A stretch of 17,368 nt of DNA. Origin: Candidatus Aerophobota bacterium (GTDB taxonomy: Bacteria; Aerophobota; Aerophobia; Aerophobales; JAGHCO01). The DNA is taken from positions 1-17,368 of the forward strand of contig JAGHCO010000167.1 in the NCBI GenBank assembly GCA_021160405.1, in the 5' to 3' direction. Positions 1 to 6,412 of this stretch are shown in pieces. A program made the position numbers and the translations under genes. Every line of letters begins with the position of its first letter. Position 1 is the first letter of the stretch. The notes under the pieces were generated by a model. That model had not been told where the DNA came from, made no database searches, and saw only the letters and a list, made by a program, of their open reading frames with translations.

Positions 1-678
1 CACTGCTGTGTAATCACTCAAGATTTTGAAATTCTTATCACTCAAAAGAATAATTGCTCCAGCGTTTGGATATTCAGACTGCCCGGGAGAAGTCTCAATT
101 AGACTTCTTATGTAAGGATCAGTGATATCCTTGACTGTTGCTATCTTAACCTTAGCAGTAATATAGGCAACTCTTTCCTGAGCAAGCTTTTTGTATTTTA
201 TTCCTTTAATTTTCCCATAAATTTTAATTGCCTGGTCAAAAAGATTTTGTTTTTCACAGGTTTTCCCATAAAAATACAAAAACTCCTCATCTTTTGAATC
301 CTTGTTTTTATCAAAAATACTTAGAGCATCTGTCCAATCCCCATTTCTGAAATAAGAGATGGCCAAAAGTTTAGCTACAGCAAAGTTTTCTTTCTCCTTT
401 TCATAAACAGGGAGAAGCACTTGAATAGCTTTTTCAAACTCTCCATGCCCATAGTAAAGCTTGCCTATCAGAAAATTAATTTTAAGTTTATCAGCTCCTG
501 GTTCATTTAAAGCTAAATTATACTCAGAAAGAGCCTCTTTAAAGAATTTCTCACTTTGCGCTGCATACTCATTACCCAGTTCAAGATGAGTTTTAGCTAT
601 GCATTGAAAAGTGAATACAAAAATAAAAATCACCGCCAAAAAGATAAATCTTTGCACTTTAAATTTTGTTTTTCTCAT
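1..678 (-). CDS. Exported TPR protein, probable DUF3857/transglutaminase type (C-terminus cut off by window)
   Basis: This reading frame of 226 codons is open to the left edge, so the C-terminus is missing. The ATG at 676-678 follows AAAGGAT about 7 bases upstream. Residues 1-28 (MRKTKFKVQR then a run rich in F, I and V) look like a Sec signal peptide; the Cys near residue 26 lacks a proper lipobox, so a lipoprotein is unlikely. Residues about 30-175 contain TPR-like helical pairs with alternating small and aromatic residues (for example LIGKLYYGHGEFEKAIQVL and LAISYFRNGDWTDALSIF). The last visible residues, with YPNAGAIILLSD, resemble the start of the DUF3857 domain, which usually precedes a transglutaminase-like domain. 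A periplasmic or surface role is inferred. It is separated by 176 bases from tilS and may be transcribed separately. The TPR call is firm; the DUF3857 call is tentative. Confidence 0.72.
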   Translation of the reverse strand, partial: MRKTKFKVQRFIFLAVIFIFVFTFQCIAKTHLELGNEYAAQSEKFFKEALSEYNLALNEPGADKLKINFLIGKLYYGHGEFEKAIQVLLPVYEKEKENFAVAKLLAISYFRNGDWTDALSIFDKNKDSKDEEFLYFYGKTCEKQNLFDQAIKIYGKIKGIKYKKLAQERVAYITAKVKIATVKDITDPYIRSLIETSPGQSEYPNAGAIILLSDKNFKILSDYTAV

Positions 679-854
679 AGTATTATCCTTTCTTTTACAA
701 CAGTAATGTCAAATTCCTTTTCCCTTTCCCCCTGCGGGTCAGATTGAAGGATTAAAAGTTTTGACATTACCAGCCTTTACTCATTTCATTGCAGAGAGTT
801 AGAAAACTTGTTAACTATTGTTTCTCGTCATTTTATTAAGCATTTCCTTCTCAT
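679..854. other. Intergenic region with an 11-bp inverted repeat
   Basis: No convincing gene lies between tilS and the TPR gene. The stretch carries a perfect 11-bp inverted repeat, GTAATGTCAAA at 703-713 and TTTGACATTAC at 760-770, about 46 bases apart. Each arm contains TTGACA read outward on one strand. On the minus strand TTGACA (707-712) lies just ahead of the TPR gene, but the only good -10-like hexamer (GATAAT) is 19 bases away and would put the transcript start on top of the start codon, so I do not call a promoter. No hairpin with a T-tract that would act as a terminator for tilS is visible. Confidence 0.4.
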
Positions 855-2261
855 TCATCTCTGCGGTAGATAAGTTGCTTTTATCCTAAGGATTCTGTTA
901 GTATGTTCATCTACTTTAAATCTATCATCAATTCGATAACCAACTACCCAAACTATTCTTTTACCACTCACTAAAATAGGTATTTTATCCCTTTGCTGAA
1001 GAGGAATCTTAAGATCTATAAAAAAATCTTTTAGCTTTTTCTCTCCCTTCATTCCTAAGGGTTGAAATTTATCCCCCTTTTTTCTTCCTCGTAAGAATAA
1101 AGAATCGGGTAATTTATCCCAATCAAGTTGGATACAGTAAGGATCCGAAGAAAAATAAGAGGATTTTTTATAAGATACCTCACTCTCAAATAAAAAACCA
1201 GGATAAGAAAGAATTGTCTTTCCCGGAACAGAAAGAGAAGAAAAGAAGGAAGGATACGTTTGTTCTCTTTTTTCTATTACTAATTGATGGTACTCTCTCT
1301 TAGCTATAATATCACTGGGAAGATTGATTATCTTAGTGCCTTTATCCGATCTTAATTTAAGTATTTTATCTATATGAATAAAACTTACATTTTTTAAATT
1401 ACCTTTCACTTCCAGGATAAGCTTACGGATAACTCTTCGCTGCAGAGCCAGAGGATGAGAAGATAGTAACTTTTCTGCATTTATAGTTATTTGTCTATTG
1501 CTCCTTTTTAAAATTAACTTTTTTAATATTCTTTCTGCAATCTCATCTAAACACTTCCTTTCCTCTCTTAATATATCGGCAGTTTGGAACAAAACTTGAT
1601 TAAATTGAGGATTATATTCTCGACAGATAAAAGGAATTAACCTCAGACGAATTTTGTTGCGGAAAAAGAATAGTTTCTGGTTAGAAGAGTCCCTGCAAGG
1701 ATAAAGATTATAAATTTGGCAATACTTTTCTATCTCTTCCCGAAAGATATTGATCAAGGGACGAATAATTTTCCCTCTTACGGGAGGAATGCCAGTAAGG
1801 CCATCCAGACCAGTACCTCTTATTAATCTCATCAAAAGGGTCTCTACTTGGTCAGAAGCGGTGTGCCCCAGAGCGATTTTAGTAGCTCCCACTTCATTAG
1901 CCACACGCTCAAAAAAATTATATCTAACCTCTCGGGCAGCCATCTCAACAGACATCTTTTTTTCCTTAGCTATAAGAGCAACATTTAAAGAATCTAAAAT
2001 TATAGGAACTTTTAATTGAGAGGCAAATCTTTTTACCCACTCAGCTTCCTCTTTTGCTTCACTTCTTAACTCATGGTTGAGATGGGCAATCCAGATACCC
2101 AACTTATAATCTTGCTTTAATCTGCAAAGAAGATGAATTAAAGCTGTGGAATCGGGACCACCAGAGACCCCTACAACAACTCGGTCACCTTCCTTTAGCA
2201 TATTATGTTTCTGGATAGTTTCCCGTAGTTTCAGTAAAAGATCCCCAGGTTTATAAAACAT
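855..2261 (-). CDS. tilS: tRNA(Ile)-lysidine synthetase TilS
   Basis: The enzyme attaches lysine, with ATP, to C34 of the tRNA-Ile that carries a CAU anticodon, so that it reads AUA; it acts in the cytoplasm and is usually essential. With the start chosen here the protein has 468 residues. The PP-loop SGGPDS lies at about residues 33-38, followed by the family motif HTASDQVETLLMRLIRGTG. The C-terminal part has the TilS C-domain with FLRGRKKGDKF, GEKKLKDFF and WVVGYRIDDRFKV. An ATG at 2306 in the same frame would add 15 residues and overlap mcsB by 16 bases. I prefer ATG 2259-2261 because AAAGGG lies 8 bases upstream and family members usually begin about 30 residues before the P-loop. It is the last gene of the mcsA-mcsB-tilS set. 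Confidence 0.93.
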   Translation of the reverse strand: MFYKPGDLLLKLRETIQKHNMLKEGDRVVVGVSGGPDSTALIHLLCRLKQDYKLGIWIAHLNHELRSEAKEEAEWVKRFASQLKVPIILDSLNVALIAKEKKMSVEMAAREVRYNFFERVANEVGATKIALGHTASDQVETLLMRLIRGTGLDGLTGIPPVRGKIIRPLINIFREEIEKYCQIYNLYPCRDSSNQKLFFFRNKIRLRLIPFICREYNPQFNQVLFQTADILREERKCLDEIAERILKKLILKRSNRQITINAEKLLSSHPLALQRRVIRKLILEVKGNLKNVSFIHIDKILKLRSDKGTKIINLPSDIIAKREYHQLVIEKREQTYPSFFSSLSVPGKTILSYPGFLFESEVSYKKSSYFSSDPYCIQLDWDKLPDSLFLRGRKKGDKFQPLGMKGEKKLKDFFIDLKIPLQQRDKIPILVSGKRIVWVVGYRIDDRFKVDEHTNRILRIKATYLPQR

Positions 2262-2286
2262 CGATTTAACCCTTTGTCTCTTTAAT

Positions 2287-2310
2287 CCATTTACACATCC
2301 ATGCATCCAT
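2287..2310 (-). repeat. Tandem ATGCATGG octamers at the mcsB/tilS junction
   Basis: On the minus strand the end of mcsB contains two consecutive ATGCATGG units followed by ATG. They encode the McsB tail MHGCMDV and create the upstream, less likely tilS start in another frame. The repeat looks like a short slippage-type duplication at the gene boundary. Confidence 0.5.
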
Positions 2311-3379
2311 GCATTTGTCCTGGCGGATGAATAGTTAACTTTTCTTTAATAATTTTAGCTCTGGTTCGATCTCGAGAGAAAGGATTTAAAGACTTTCCTT
2401 CCATAATCTGGATTTGTGCCGGCTCAATTAAAATAAAAAGTTCATTTAAAATGCCAATTTTTAAACCAGATAAAAACCCTAAGCCTATGCCCAACCTTAT
2501 TTTAGATAATAACTGTAAAGCTTCCTCTGAACTTATTAGATAAGCATTAGTTAAAATTCCGTAAGCTCGCCCTATCTCATCTTTTATTTTAGCAGAATTA
2601 TTTTTAAGCAAAACTTCCCTAGCTCTTTTTTCCTCTTCCACTACTCGACGAGTTACCCTTTCCACAGAATTAAGGATCTGTTCCTCTTTCAAACCTAAAG
2701 TAACCTGATTAGAAATTTGAAAGAAATCTCCCCGAGAACTTGTTCCCTCACCATAGAGACCTCTGGTTATTAGACCTAACTGAGAGACACCCTTTAACAC
2801 ATCTCTAATTCTATTGGTAGCTACCAGGGAAGGCAGGTGTATCATACAGGATGCCCGCATTCCTGTACCCACATTAGTAGGACAGGAGGTAAGGTAACCC
2901 CTTTGAGGAGAAAAAGCATAATTTAAATATTCTTCCAGATCATTGTCTACCTTATCACTTAGTTTCCAGGCTTCCATCAACTGAAGACCAGGAAGGATAC
3001 TTTGAAGTCTTAAATGATCCTCTTCATTTATCATTAAGGAAATAATCTCTCCCTCGGTAGCTACCAAAAATCGGTATTTACCATTATCCACGAACTCATC
3101 GCTGATCAAATGTCGTTCTAAAAGAAATCTTCTCTCTAAAAAAGAGAGCTTTTCCATATCTATTACCGAGGAAACTTTAAAATATTTGCTCTTACCTGCA
3201 GCCTCAAGAATTTCAGTGGAAACTTTCTTTAACTCGGAATTACTGGCCCATGGGGGAAAAACAAATCCCTGAATATTTCTCGCTAACCTAACCCGAGAGC
3301 TGAAAACAATATTTGCCTCCGGTCCTTCTTCTTTAATCCATTGGCTGGGAGAATTAATTAGTTGTTGGAAAATTTTCAT
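2291..3379 (-). CDS. mcsB: Protein-arginine kinase McsB
   Basis: McsB phosphorylates arginine side chains on proteins with ATP; in Bacillota this marks proteins for ClpCP degradation and inactivates CtsR. At 362 residues it is of full family length. The phosphagen-kinase fold is shown by SSRVRLARN at 27-35, NEEDH at 118-122 with an acidic catalytic residue, CPTNVGTG at 166-173 holding the catalytic Cys, and the GEGTSSRGD loop with E211. The motif RDRTRA at 336-341 matches the RDXXRA allosteric phosphoarginine-binding site specific to McsB, which separates it from creatine and arginine kinases. The ATG at 3377-3379 lies inside the end of mcsA (26-base overlap), so the two are translationally linked. 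No ctsR or clpC is visible, so its targets here are unknown. Confidence 0.95.
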   Translation of the reverse strand: MKIFQQLINSPSQWIKEEGPEANIVFSSRVRLARNIQGFVFPPWASNSELKKVSTEILEAAGKSKYFKVSSVIDMEKLSFLERRFLLERHLISDEFVDNGKYRFLVATEGEIISLMINEEDHLRLQSILPGLQLMEAWKLSDKVDNDLEEYLNYAFSPQRGYLTSCPTNVGTGMRASCMIHLPSLVATNRIRDVLKGVSQLGLITRGLYGEGTSSRGDFFQISNQVTLGLKEEQILNSVERVTRRVVEEEKRAREVLLKNNSAKIKDEIGRAYGILTNAYLISSEEALQLLSKIRLGIGLGFLSGLKIGILNELFILIEPAQIQIMEGKSLNPFSRDRTRAKIIKEKLTIHPPGQMHGCMDV

Positions 3380-3866
3380 CTTTCTGCAATTTCTTTATTT
3401 TATCTCTAAGTTTAGCTGCCCTTTCATATTCCTCTTTTTTCACTGCCTTATCCAATTCTTGGCGAAGCTGATACAACTGTCTTTCTATTTTACTTCTCAT
3501 TTTTCCCCTCCGGGGGACCTTTCCTCGATGAAGAACTCTGCCATGGATCTTTTCTAAAAGAGGAGAAATATATTCTTCAAAGGTCTGATAACATAAACTA
3601 CAGCCCATTTTGCCCTTTTTCTCTATCTGAGTGTAACTAAGTCCACATCCGGGGCATTTCTTCTCCTTTTTTGGAAGAACGGTATCAAATTCAGTTAATC
3701 CAGTTATTAAACTTGGCAGGGAGAAATCGGGAAGGGGAAAAGACTTACTTAAAAAACCTTCTTTCTCAGCACAAACTTCACAAAGGTGGAGCTCCCGAGT
3801 GACCCCGTTTATAACCTCTTTAAAATGAACTGTAGCCTCTCTTTGACCACAAAGCTGACAAAGCAT
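3354..3866 (-). CDS. mcsA: McsA, zinc-finger/UVR-domain activator of McsB
   Basis: In Bacillota, McsA binds and stimulates the arginine kinase McsB and links it to the ClpC protease. This protein has 170 residues. Two CxxC pairs near the N-terminus (C3/C6 and C29/C32) and two in the middle (C71/C74 and C89/C92) should bind two zinc ions. A UVR motif, the helical segment shared with UvrB and UvrC, lies at about 130-163 (ELDKAVKKEEYERAAKLRDK), and in the family it mediates the contact with Clp or kinase partners. ATG 3864-3866 is preceded by AGGAAAG five bases upstream and by a strong promoter. It overlaps mcsB. The combination with mcsB makes the name firm, though no Clp partner is in view. 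Confidence 0.93.
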   Translation of the reverse strand: MLCQLCGQREATVHFKEVINGVTRELHLCEVCAEKEGFLSKSFPLPDFSLPSLITGLTEFDTVLPKKEKKCPGCGLSYTQIEKKGKMGCSLCYQTFEEYISPLLEKIHGRVLHRGKVPRRGKMRSKIERQLYQLRQELDKAVKKEEYERAAKLRDKIKKLQKDENFPTTN

Positions 3867-3898
3867 ATTATCTTTCCTAAAAGTGCTTTTATATTATA

Positions 3899-3927
3899 AT
3901 GATACAAAAACACCAGTATTTTGTCAA
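3899..3927 (-). promoter_or_regulatory. Sigma70-type promoter for mcsA-mcsB-tilS
   Basis: On the minus strand a perfect TTGACA (3922-3927) is followed after exactly 17 bases by TATCAT (3899-3904). A second AT-rich hexamer, TATAAT, begins a few bases later. The expected transcript start is about 25 bases before the mcsA ATG, leaving room for the AGGA ribosome-binding site. No CtsR-type direct heptads (GGTCAAA repeated) are seen around it, so heat-shock control of the CtsR kind is not supported. Confidence 0.7.
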
Positions 3928-3944
3928 TTAAGTTAAATGAGAGT

Positions 3945-4140
3945 CTGAAAAACTTCCTTTTTTGCTGCTCAGCGAGGTGTTTCCATAAGGCAGCGGCGAT
4001 CAAGGCGGGTCTACACGTTCAAACCCTTAGTTCTTCTCTAAACTGATACGTCGCCCATAAGAGCCACAGTATACAGATAAAAGTAGAACTTAGCCGCAAC
4101 GTTGGAAAGCACCGAGCAAAGAGCAGCCTCAAACTTTTTC
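3945..4140 (-). ncRNA. Candidate structured non-coding RNA with 6S RNA-like architecture
   Basis: This stretch is visibly richer in G and C than its flanks and contains no credible gene. It folds by nested complementarity: 3964-3970 with 4122-4128 (7 bp), 3976-3984 with 4105-4114 (9 bp, one bulge), 3993-3997 with 4094-4098 (5 bp), 4029-4034 with 4086-4091 (6 bp) and a terminal hairpin within 4046-4072. A separate 6-bp hairpin (4007-4012 with 4021-4026) sits on one side of the central opening, on the 3' side if the minus strand is the RNA. A long closing stem, a central bubble with a small 3'-side hairpin, and a terminal stem-loop is the layout of 6S RNA, the regulator of RNA polymerase. The boundaries are approximate. 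I find no convincing own promoter or terminator on the minus strand, and the strand and family are inferred; a cis-acting structure in the truA-mcsA transcript is an alternative. Confidence 0.42.
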
Positions 4141-4160
4141 AGAGCTCTCTAAACCTTCCG

Positions 4161-4907
4161 CTACACTCGCCTTGGGTATCCTATTTTCAAAAGATAAAGT
4201 CCCTGTGGAGGAGCAGTAGGCCCGGCTTTCCTTCTATCCTTAGCTTCTAAAATATCCCTTACTTGAGAAGAGGAAATTTTATTCCGTCCTACCTCTACTA
4301 AAGTTCCCACAATATTTCTTACCATTTTATAAAGGAAACCTTTACTCTTTATAAAAAGAAAAATAAAGTGGCCTTTTTTGTACAGTTTTAACTTTTCTAC
4401 TTTTCGAATTGTAGTAGAAGAGGAACTTCCTTGAGCTTGAAAAGAAGAAAAGTTATGTTTACCTATTAGAAATTGGGAAGCTTCCCTCATTCTTTGGATA
4501 TCTAAATTAAAGAAAACCCACCAACTAAACCTGCGATAAAGAGGGGAACTTACAGAGGAGTTATAAATTAGGTATCCATAAATTCTATACAAAGCATCAT
4601 GCCGGGCATTAAAATTTAAGGGAACTATCTTGGAACTTTTAACTCTGATATCTTTGGGTAGGAAGCTGTTTAAGGCACACTTAACTGTAAGAGGTGATAT
4701 AGGTTTAGAGGTGATGAAATTTACTACTTGTTCCTTAGCGTGAACTCCGGCATCGGTTCTTGCCGCTGCTATCACTGATATTTTTTGATGAAAAAGTTTA
4801 AAAAGAGCCTTTTCTAATTCTTGCTGAATTGTAGGAAAATTTGGCTGTTTTTGCCACCCATGGTATTGAGTACCATCATATTCCAGATTAAGCTTTATAT
4901 TTTGCAT
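4161..4907 (-). CDS. truA: tRNA pseudouridine(38-40) synthase TruA
   Basis: TruA isomerises uridine to pseudouridine at positions 38-40 of the tRNA anticodon arm. The 248 residues match the usual family length. The N-terminus (LNLEYDGTQYHGWQKQ) is the typical first strand and loop, and the catalytic Asp is D52 in AARTDAGVHA (48-57). The family segments FNARHDALYRIYGY and FLYKMVRNIVGTLVEVGR are both present. The ATG at 4905-4907 has only a weak Shine-Dalgarno match. It follows rplQ, as truA does in many bacteria, but the two are separated here by 133 bases filled by a repeat element, so co-transcription is plausible but not shown. It is followed by the candidate structured RNA. Confidence 0.96.
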   Translation of the reverse strand: MQNIKLNLEYDGTQYHGWQKQPNFPTIQQELEKALFKLFHQKISVIAAARTDAGVHAKEQVVNFITSKPISPLTVKCALNSFLPKDIRVKSSKIVPLNFNARHDALYRIYGYLIYNSSVSSPLYRRFSWWVFFNLDIQRMREASQFLIGKHNFSSFQAQGSSSSTTIRKVEKLKLYKKGHFIFLFIKSKGFLYKMVRNIVGTLVEVGRNKISSSQVRDILEAKDRRKAGPTAPPQGLYLLKIGYPRRV

Positions 4908-4919
4908 AAAAAATCTTAG

Positions 4920-5035
4920 TAATTATTTAGCCACGAATTTACACGAATAAGCACAAATATTATCAATTTTGGAAAGAAAAAAATGAATGTGAACGTATTA
5001 AAAAGTGTTCATGATAATTGGTGGCTAAATGTAAC
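4920..5035 (+). repeat. Intergenic repeat element, copy 1 (TTTAGCCAC ends)
   Basis: This element of about 116 bp fills most of the rplQ-truA gap. It begins TAATTATTTAGCCACGAATT and ends with GTGGCTAAA at 5021-5029 plus a short tail, so the ends TTTAGCCAC (4926-4934) and GTGGCTAAA form a 9-bp terminal inverted repeat. The first 63 bases differ at only about four places from the reverse complement of 8239-8301, and the last about 25 bases also match; the middle is diverged. It has no coding capacity. It may be a MITE-like or palindromic dispersed element. Confidence 0.75.
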
Positions 5036-5040
5036 GAATC

Positions 5041-5391
5041 TTAGACCAGTCTGACCTTACACATTAAAGCACTGTCCCCCTGACGATACCCTAATTTTAT
5101 TATCTGAGTATATCCTCCCTTCTGTTCTTGATAGCGAGGAGCAACAATGGAGAAAAGCTTATTTACCACTTTCTTATCATGAATAAATTTTAAAACAATT
5201 CTTCGATGATGAACAGAGCCGTCTTTAGCTAAAGTAATCATTTTCTCAGCAAACCTAGCAGCCTCTTTGGATTTAGCTTGAGTAGTAACAATTTCCTCGT
5301 AAAAAATTAAAGACTTAACCAGGTTAGAAAGAAGAGCTTCTCGTTGATTTTTATCTCGACCAAGTTTTCTCCCCTTTTTTCTATGCCTCAT
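5041..5391 (-). CDS. rplQ: 50S ribosomal protein L17
   Basis: L17 is a late-added large-subunit protein near the peptide exit side. The 116 residues are the typical short bacterial length. The N-terminus MRHRKKGRKLGRDKNQREAL and the block EEIVTTQAKSKEAARFAEKMI are the family signatures, and the C-terminus DSALMCKVRLV is complete. The ATG at 5389-5391 overlaps the rpoA stop by four bases (ATGA), so its translation is coupled to rpoA. It closes the alpha operon; a repeat element lies directly after its stop codon. Confidence 0.97.
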   Translation of the reverse strand: MRHRKKGRKLGRDKNQREALLSNLVKSLIFYEEIVTTQAKSKEAARFAEKMITLAKDGSVHHRRIVLKFIHDKKVVNKLFSIVAPRYQEQKGGYTQIIKLGYRQGDSALMCKVRLV

Positions 5392-6317
5392 TTTTTTTCC
5401 TCTTTAATGCTTAGATTATGCTGGGCTAACTCTTTTTTCACTTTTTCTAAGGATTTTTTCCCAAAATTATGGATTTTTAAAAGCTCTTTGGAATTTTTAT
5501 CCAGTAAATCCTTTATTTTTATAATTTTTGCATCTTTTAAGGCATTTAAAGCAAGATTAGATAACCCTATCTTTTCTACTTCTTCCTCGAGAAAACTTTT
5601 TTCTCCTTTTTTTATTTCTTCTTCTCCTTTTTTAGCGACAAAGAGAGTTGTATAATCTCTTAAAATCTTTGCGGCCTCATTTAAGGCTTCATCTGGGGGT
5701 ATAGTTCCATCAGTAAGGATTTCTAGAACAAGAGAATCAAAACTTGTTTTTCTCCCAATCCTGGCTGGGTGTACTTCATATTTGACCTTATTAATAGGAG
5801 AGAAAATAGAATCTATAGGAATGGTTCTCACCGGTTGATTTTCTCTTTTGTTTTCACTCGCTTCTACATATCCTCTTCCCTTAGCTAAGGTTATCTGCAT
5901 GGACAAATGAACCTTTTCATTATCCAAAGTAGCGAGGTAAAGATCGGGATTCACAATTTCTACATCACTATCAGTTTGAATATGAGAGGCCTTCACTTTT
6001 AGAGGACCTCTAACATCCAAGAAAACCTCTTTCTCCTTGTCGGTGTATAATTTTACCCTAATTTTTTTTATGTTCTGAATAATCTGAAGTACATCCTCCT
6101 TTACTCCAGGAATAGTAGCAAATTCATGATCCACCCCATCTATTTTTACTGAAATAGCTGCTGCTCCAGGAATAGAAGAGAGCAAGATCCGGCGAAGAGA
6201 ATTACCTAAGGTTATTCCATACCCTTTTTCTAAAGGTTCAATAATAAATTTGCCGTAAGTTTTAGAGAAGGTTTCCTCTTCAACTTTTACCTTCTCCGGC
6301 TTTATTAGTTCCCTCAC
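5388..6317 (-). CDS. rpoA: DNA-directed RNA polymerase subunit alpha
   Basis: The alpha subunit dimerises to nucleate RNA polymerase assembly. Of 309 residues, about 1-225 form the N-terminal domain with GYGITLGNSLRRILLSSIPG (33-52), and about 245-300 form the C-terminal domain with helix-hairpin-helix signature HNFGKKSLEK (283-292). The start codon is GTG (6315-6317), with AAGGAGG five bases upstream, and the N-terminus MRELIKPEKV fits the family. The position equivalent to E. coli R265, which contacts UP-element DNA, appears to be Leu (L255 in LSNLALNALK), while the following Asn is kept. The linker after the N-domain is very rich in Glu and Lys. The gene follows rpsD after 95 bases holding a hairpin, and its stop overlaps rplQ. 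Confidence 0.97.
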   Translation of the reverse strand: MRELIKPEKVKVEEETFSKTYGKFIIEPLEKGYGITLGNSLRRILLSSIPGAAAISVKIDGVDHEFATIPGVKEDVLQIIQNIKKIRVKLYTDKEKEVFLDVRGPLKVKASHIQTDSDVEIVNPDLYLATLDNEKVHLSMQITLAKGRGYVEASENKRENQPVRTIPIDSIFSPINKVKYEVHPARIGRKTSFDSLVLEILTDGTIPPDEALNEAAKILRDYTTLFVAKKGEEEIKKGEKSFLEEEVEKIGLSNLALNALKDAKIIKIKDLLDKNSKELLKIHNFGKKSLEKVKKELAQHNLSIKEEKK

Positions 6318-6381
6318 TCACTCCTCCTTTTGCGAGAGTTAAAATTTTACATAATCAGGTTTAAAAACTGCGTCACTGTTT

Positions 6382-6412
6382 ACCCTGTTAGATGCTTACT
6401 ATCTAACAGGGT
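6382..6412 (-). promoter_or_regulatory. Perfect 12-bp hairpin between rpsD and rpoA
   Basis: ACCCTGTTAGAT (6382-6393) pairs perfectly with ATCTAACAGGGT (6401-6412) around a 7-base loop. The stem touches the rpsD stop codon (6413-6415). On the minus strand it is followed by GTAAACAGTG-type sequence without a T-run, and on the plus strand by rpsD coding sequence, so it is not a standard intrinsic terminator. It could set the relative levels of rpsD and rpoA mRNA by processing or stabilisation, or be a protein-binding site. Confidence 0.6.

Noticed and set aside
556..747. 63-codon plus-strand frame opposite the TPR gene start
   Set aside because: It is antisense to a gene with a clear signal peptide and ribosome-binding site, and has low-complexity composition.
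3843..3871. Promoter-like TTGACC-17-TATTAT on the plus strand that could transcribe the structured region in the other sense
   Set aside because: It lies inside the mcsA start region and would start about 70 bases before the structure; such matches are common in A+T-rich DNA. It is kept only as a caution on the strand of the RNA candidate.
3809..4003. 64-codon reading frame on the minus strand over the mcsA start
   Set aside because: It runs through the mcsA promoter and the structured region, is out of frame with mcsA and resembles no family.
6382..6412. Intrinsic terminator after rpsD
   Set aside because: The stem is perfect but no T-run follows on the minus strand, and rpoA must be transcribed downstream.
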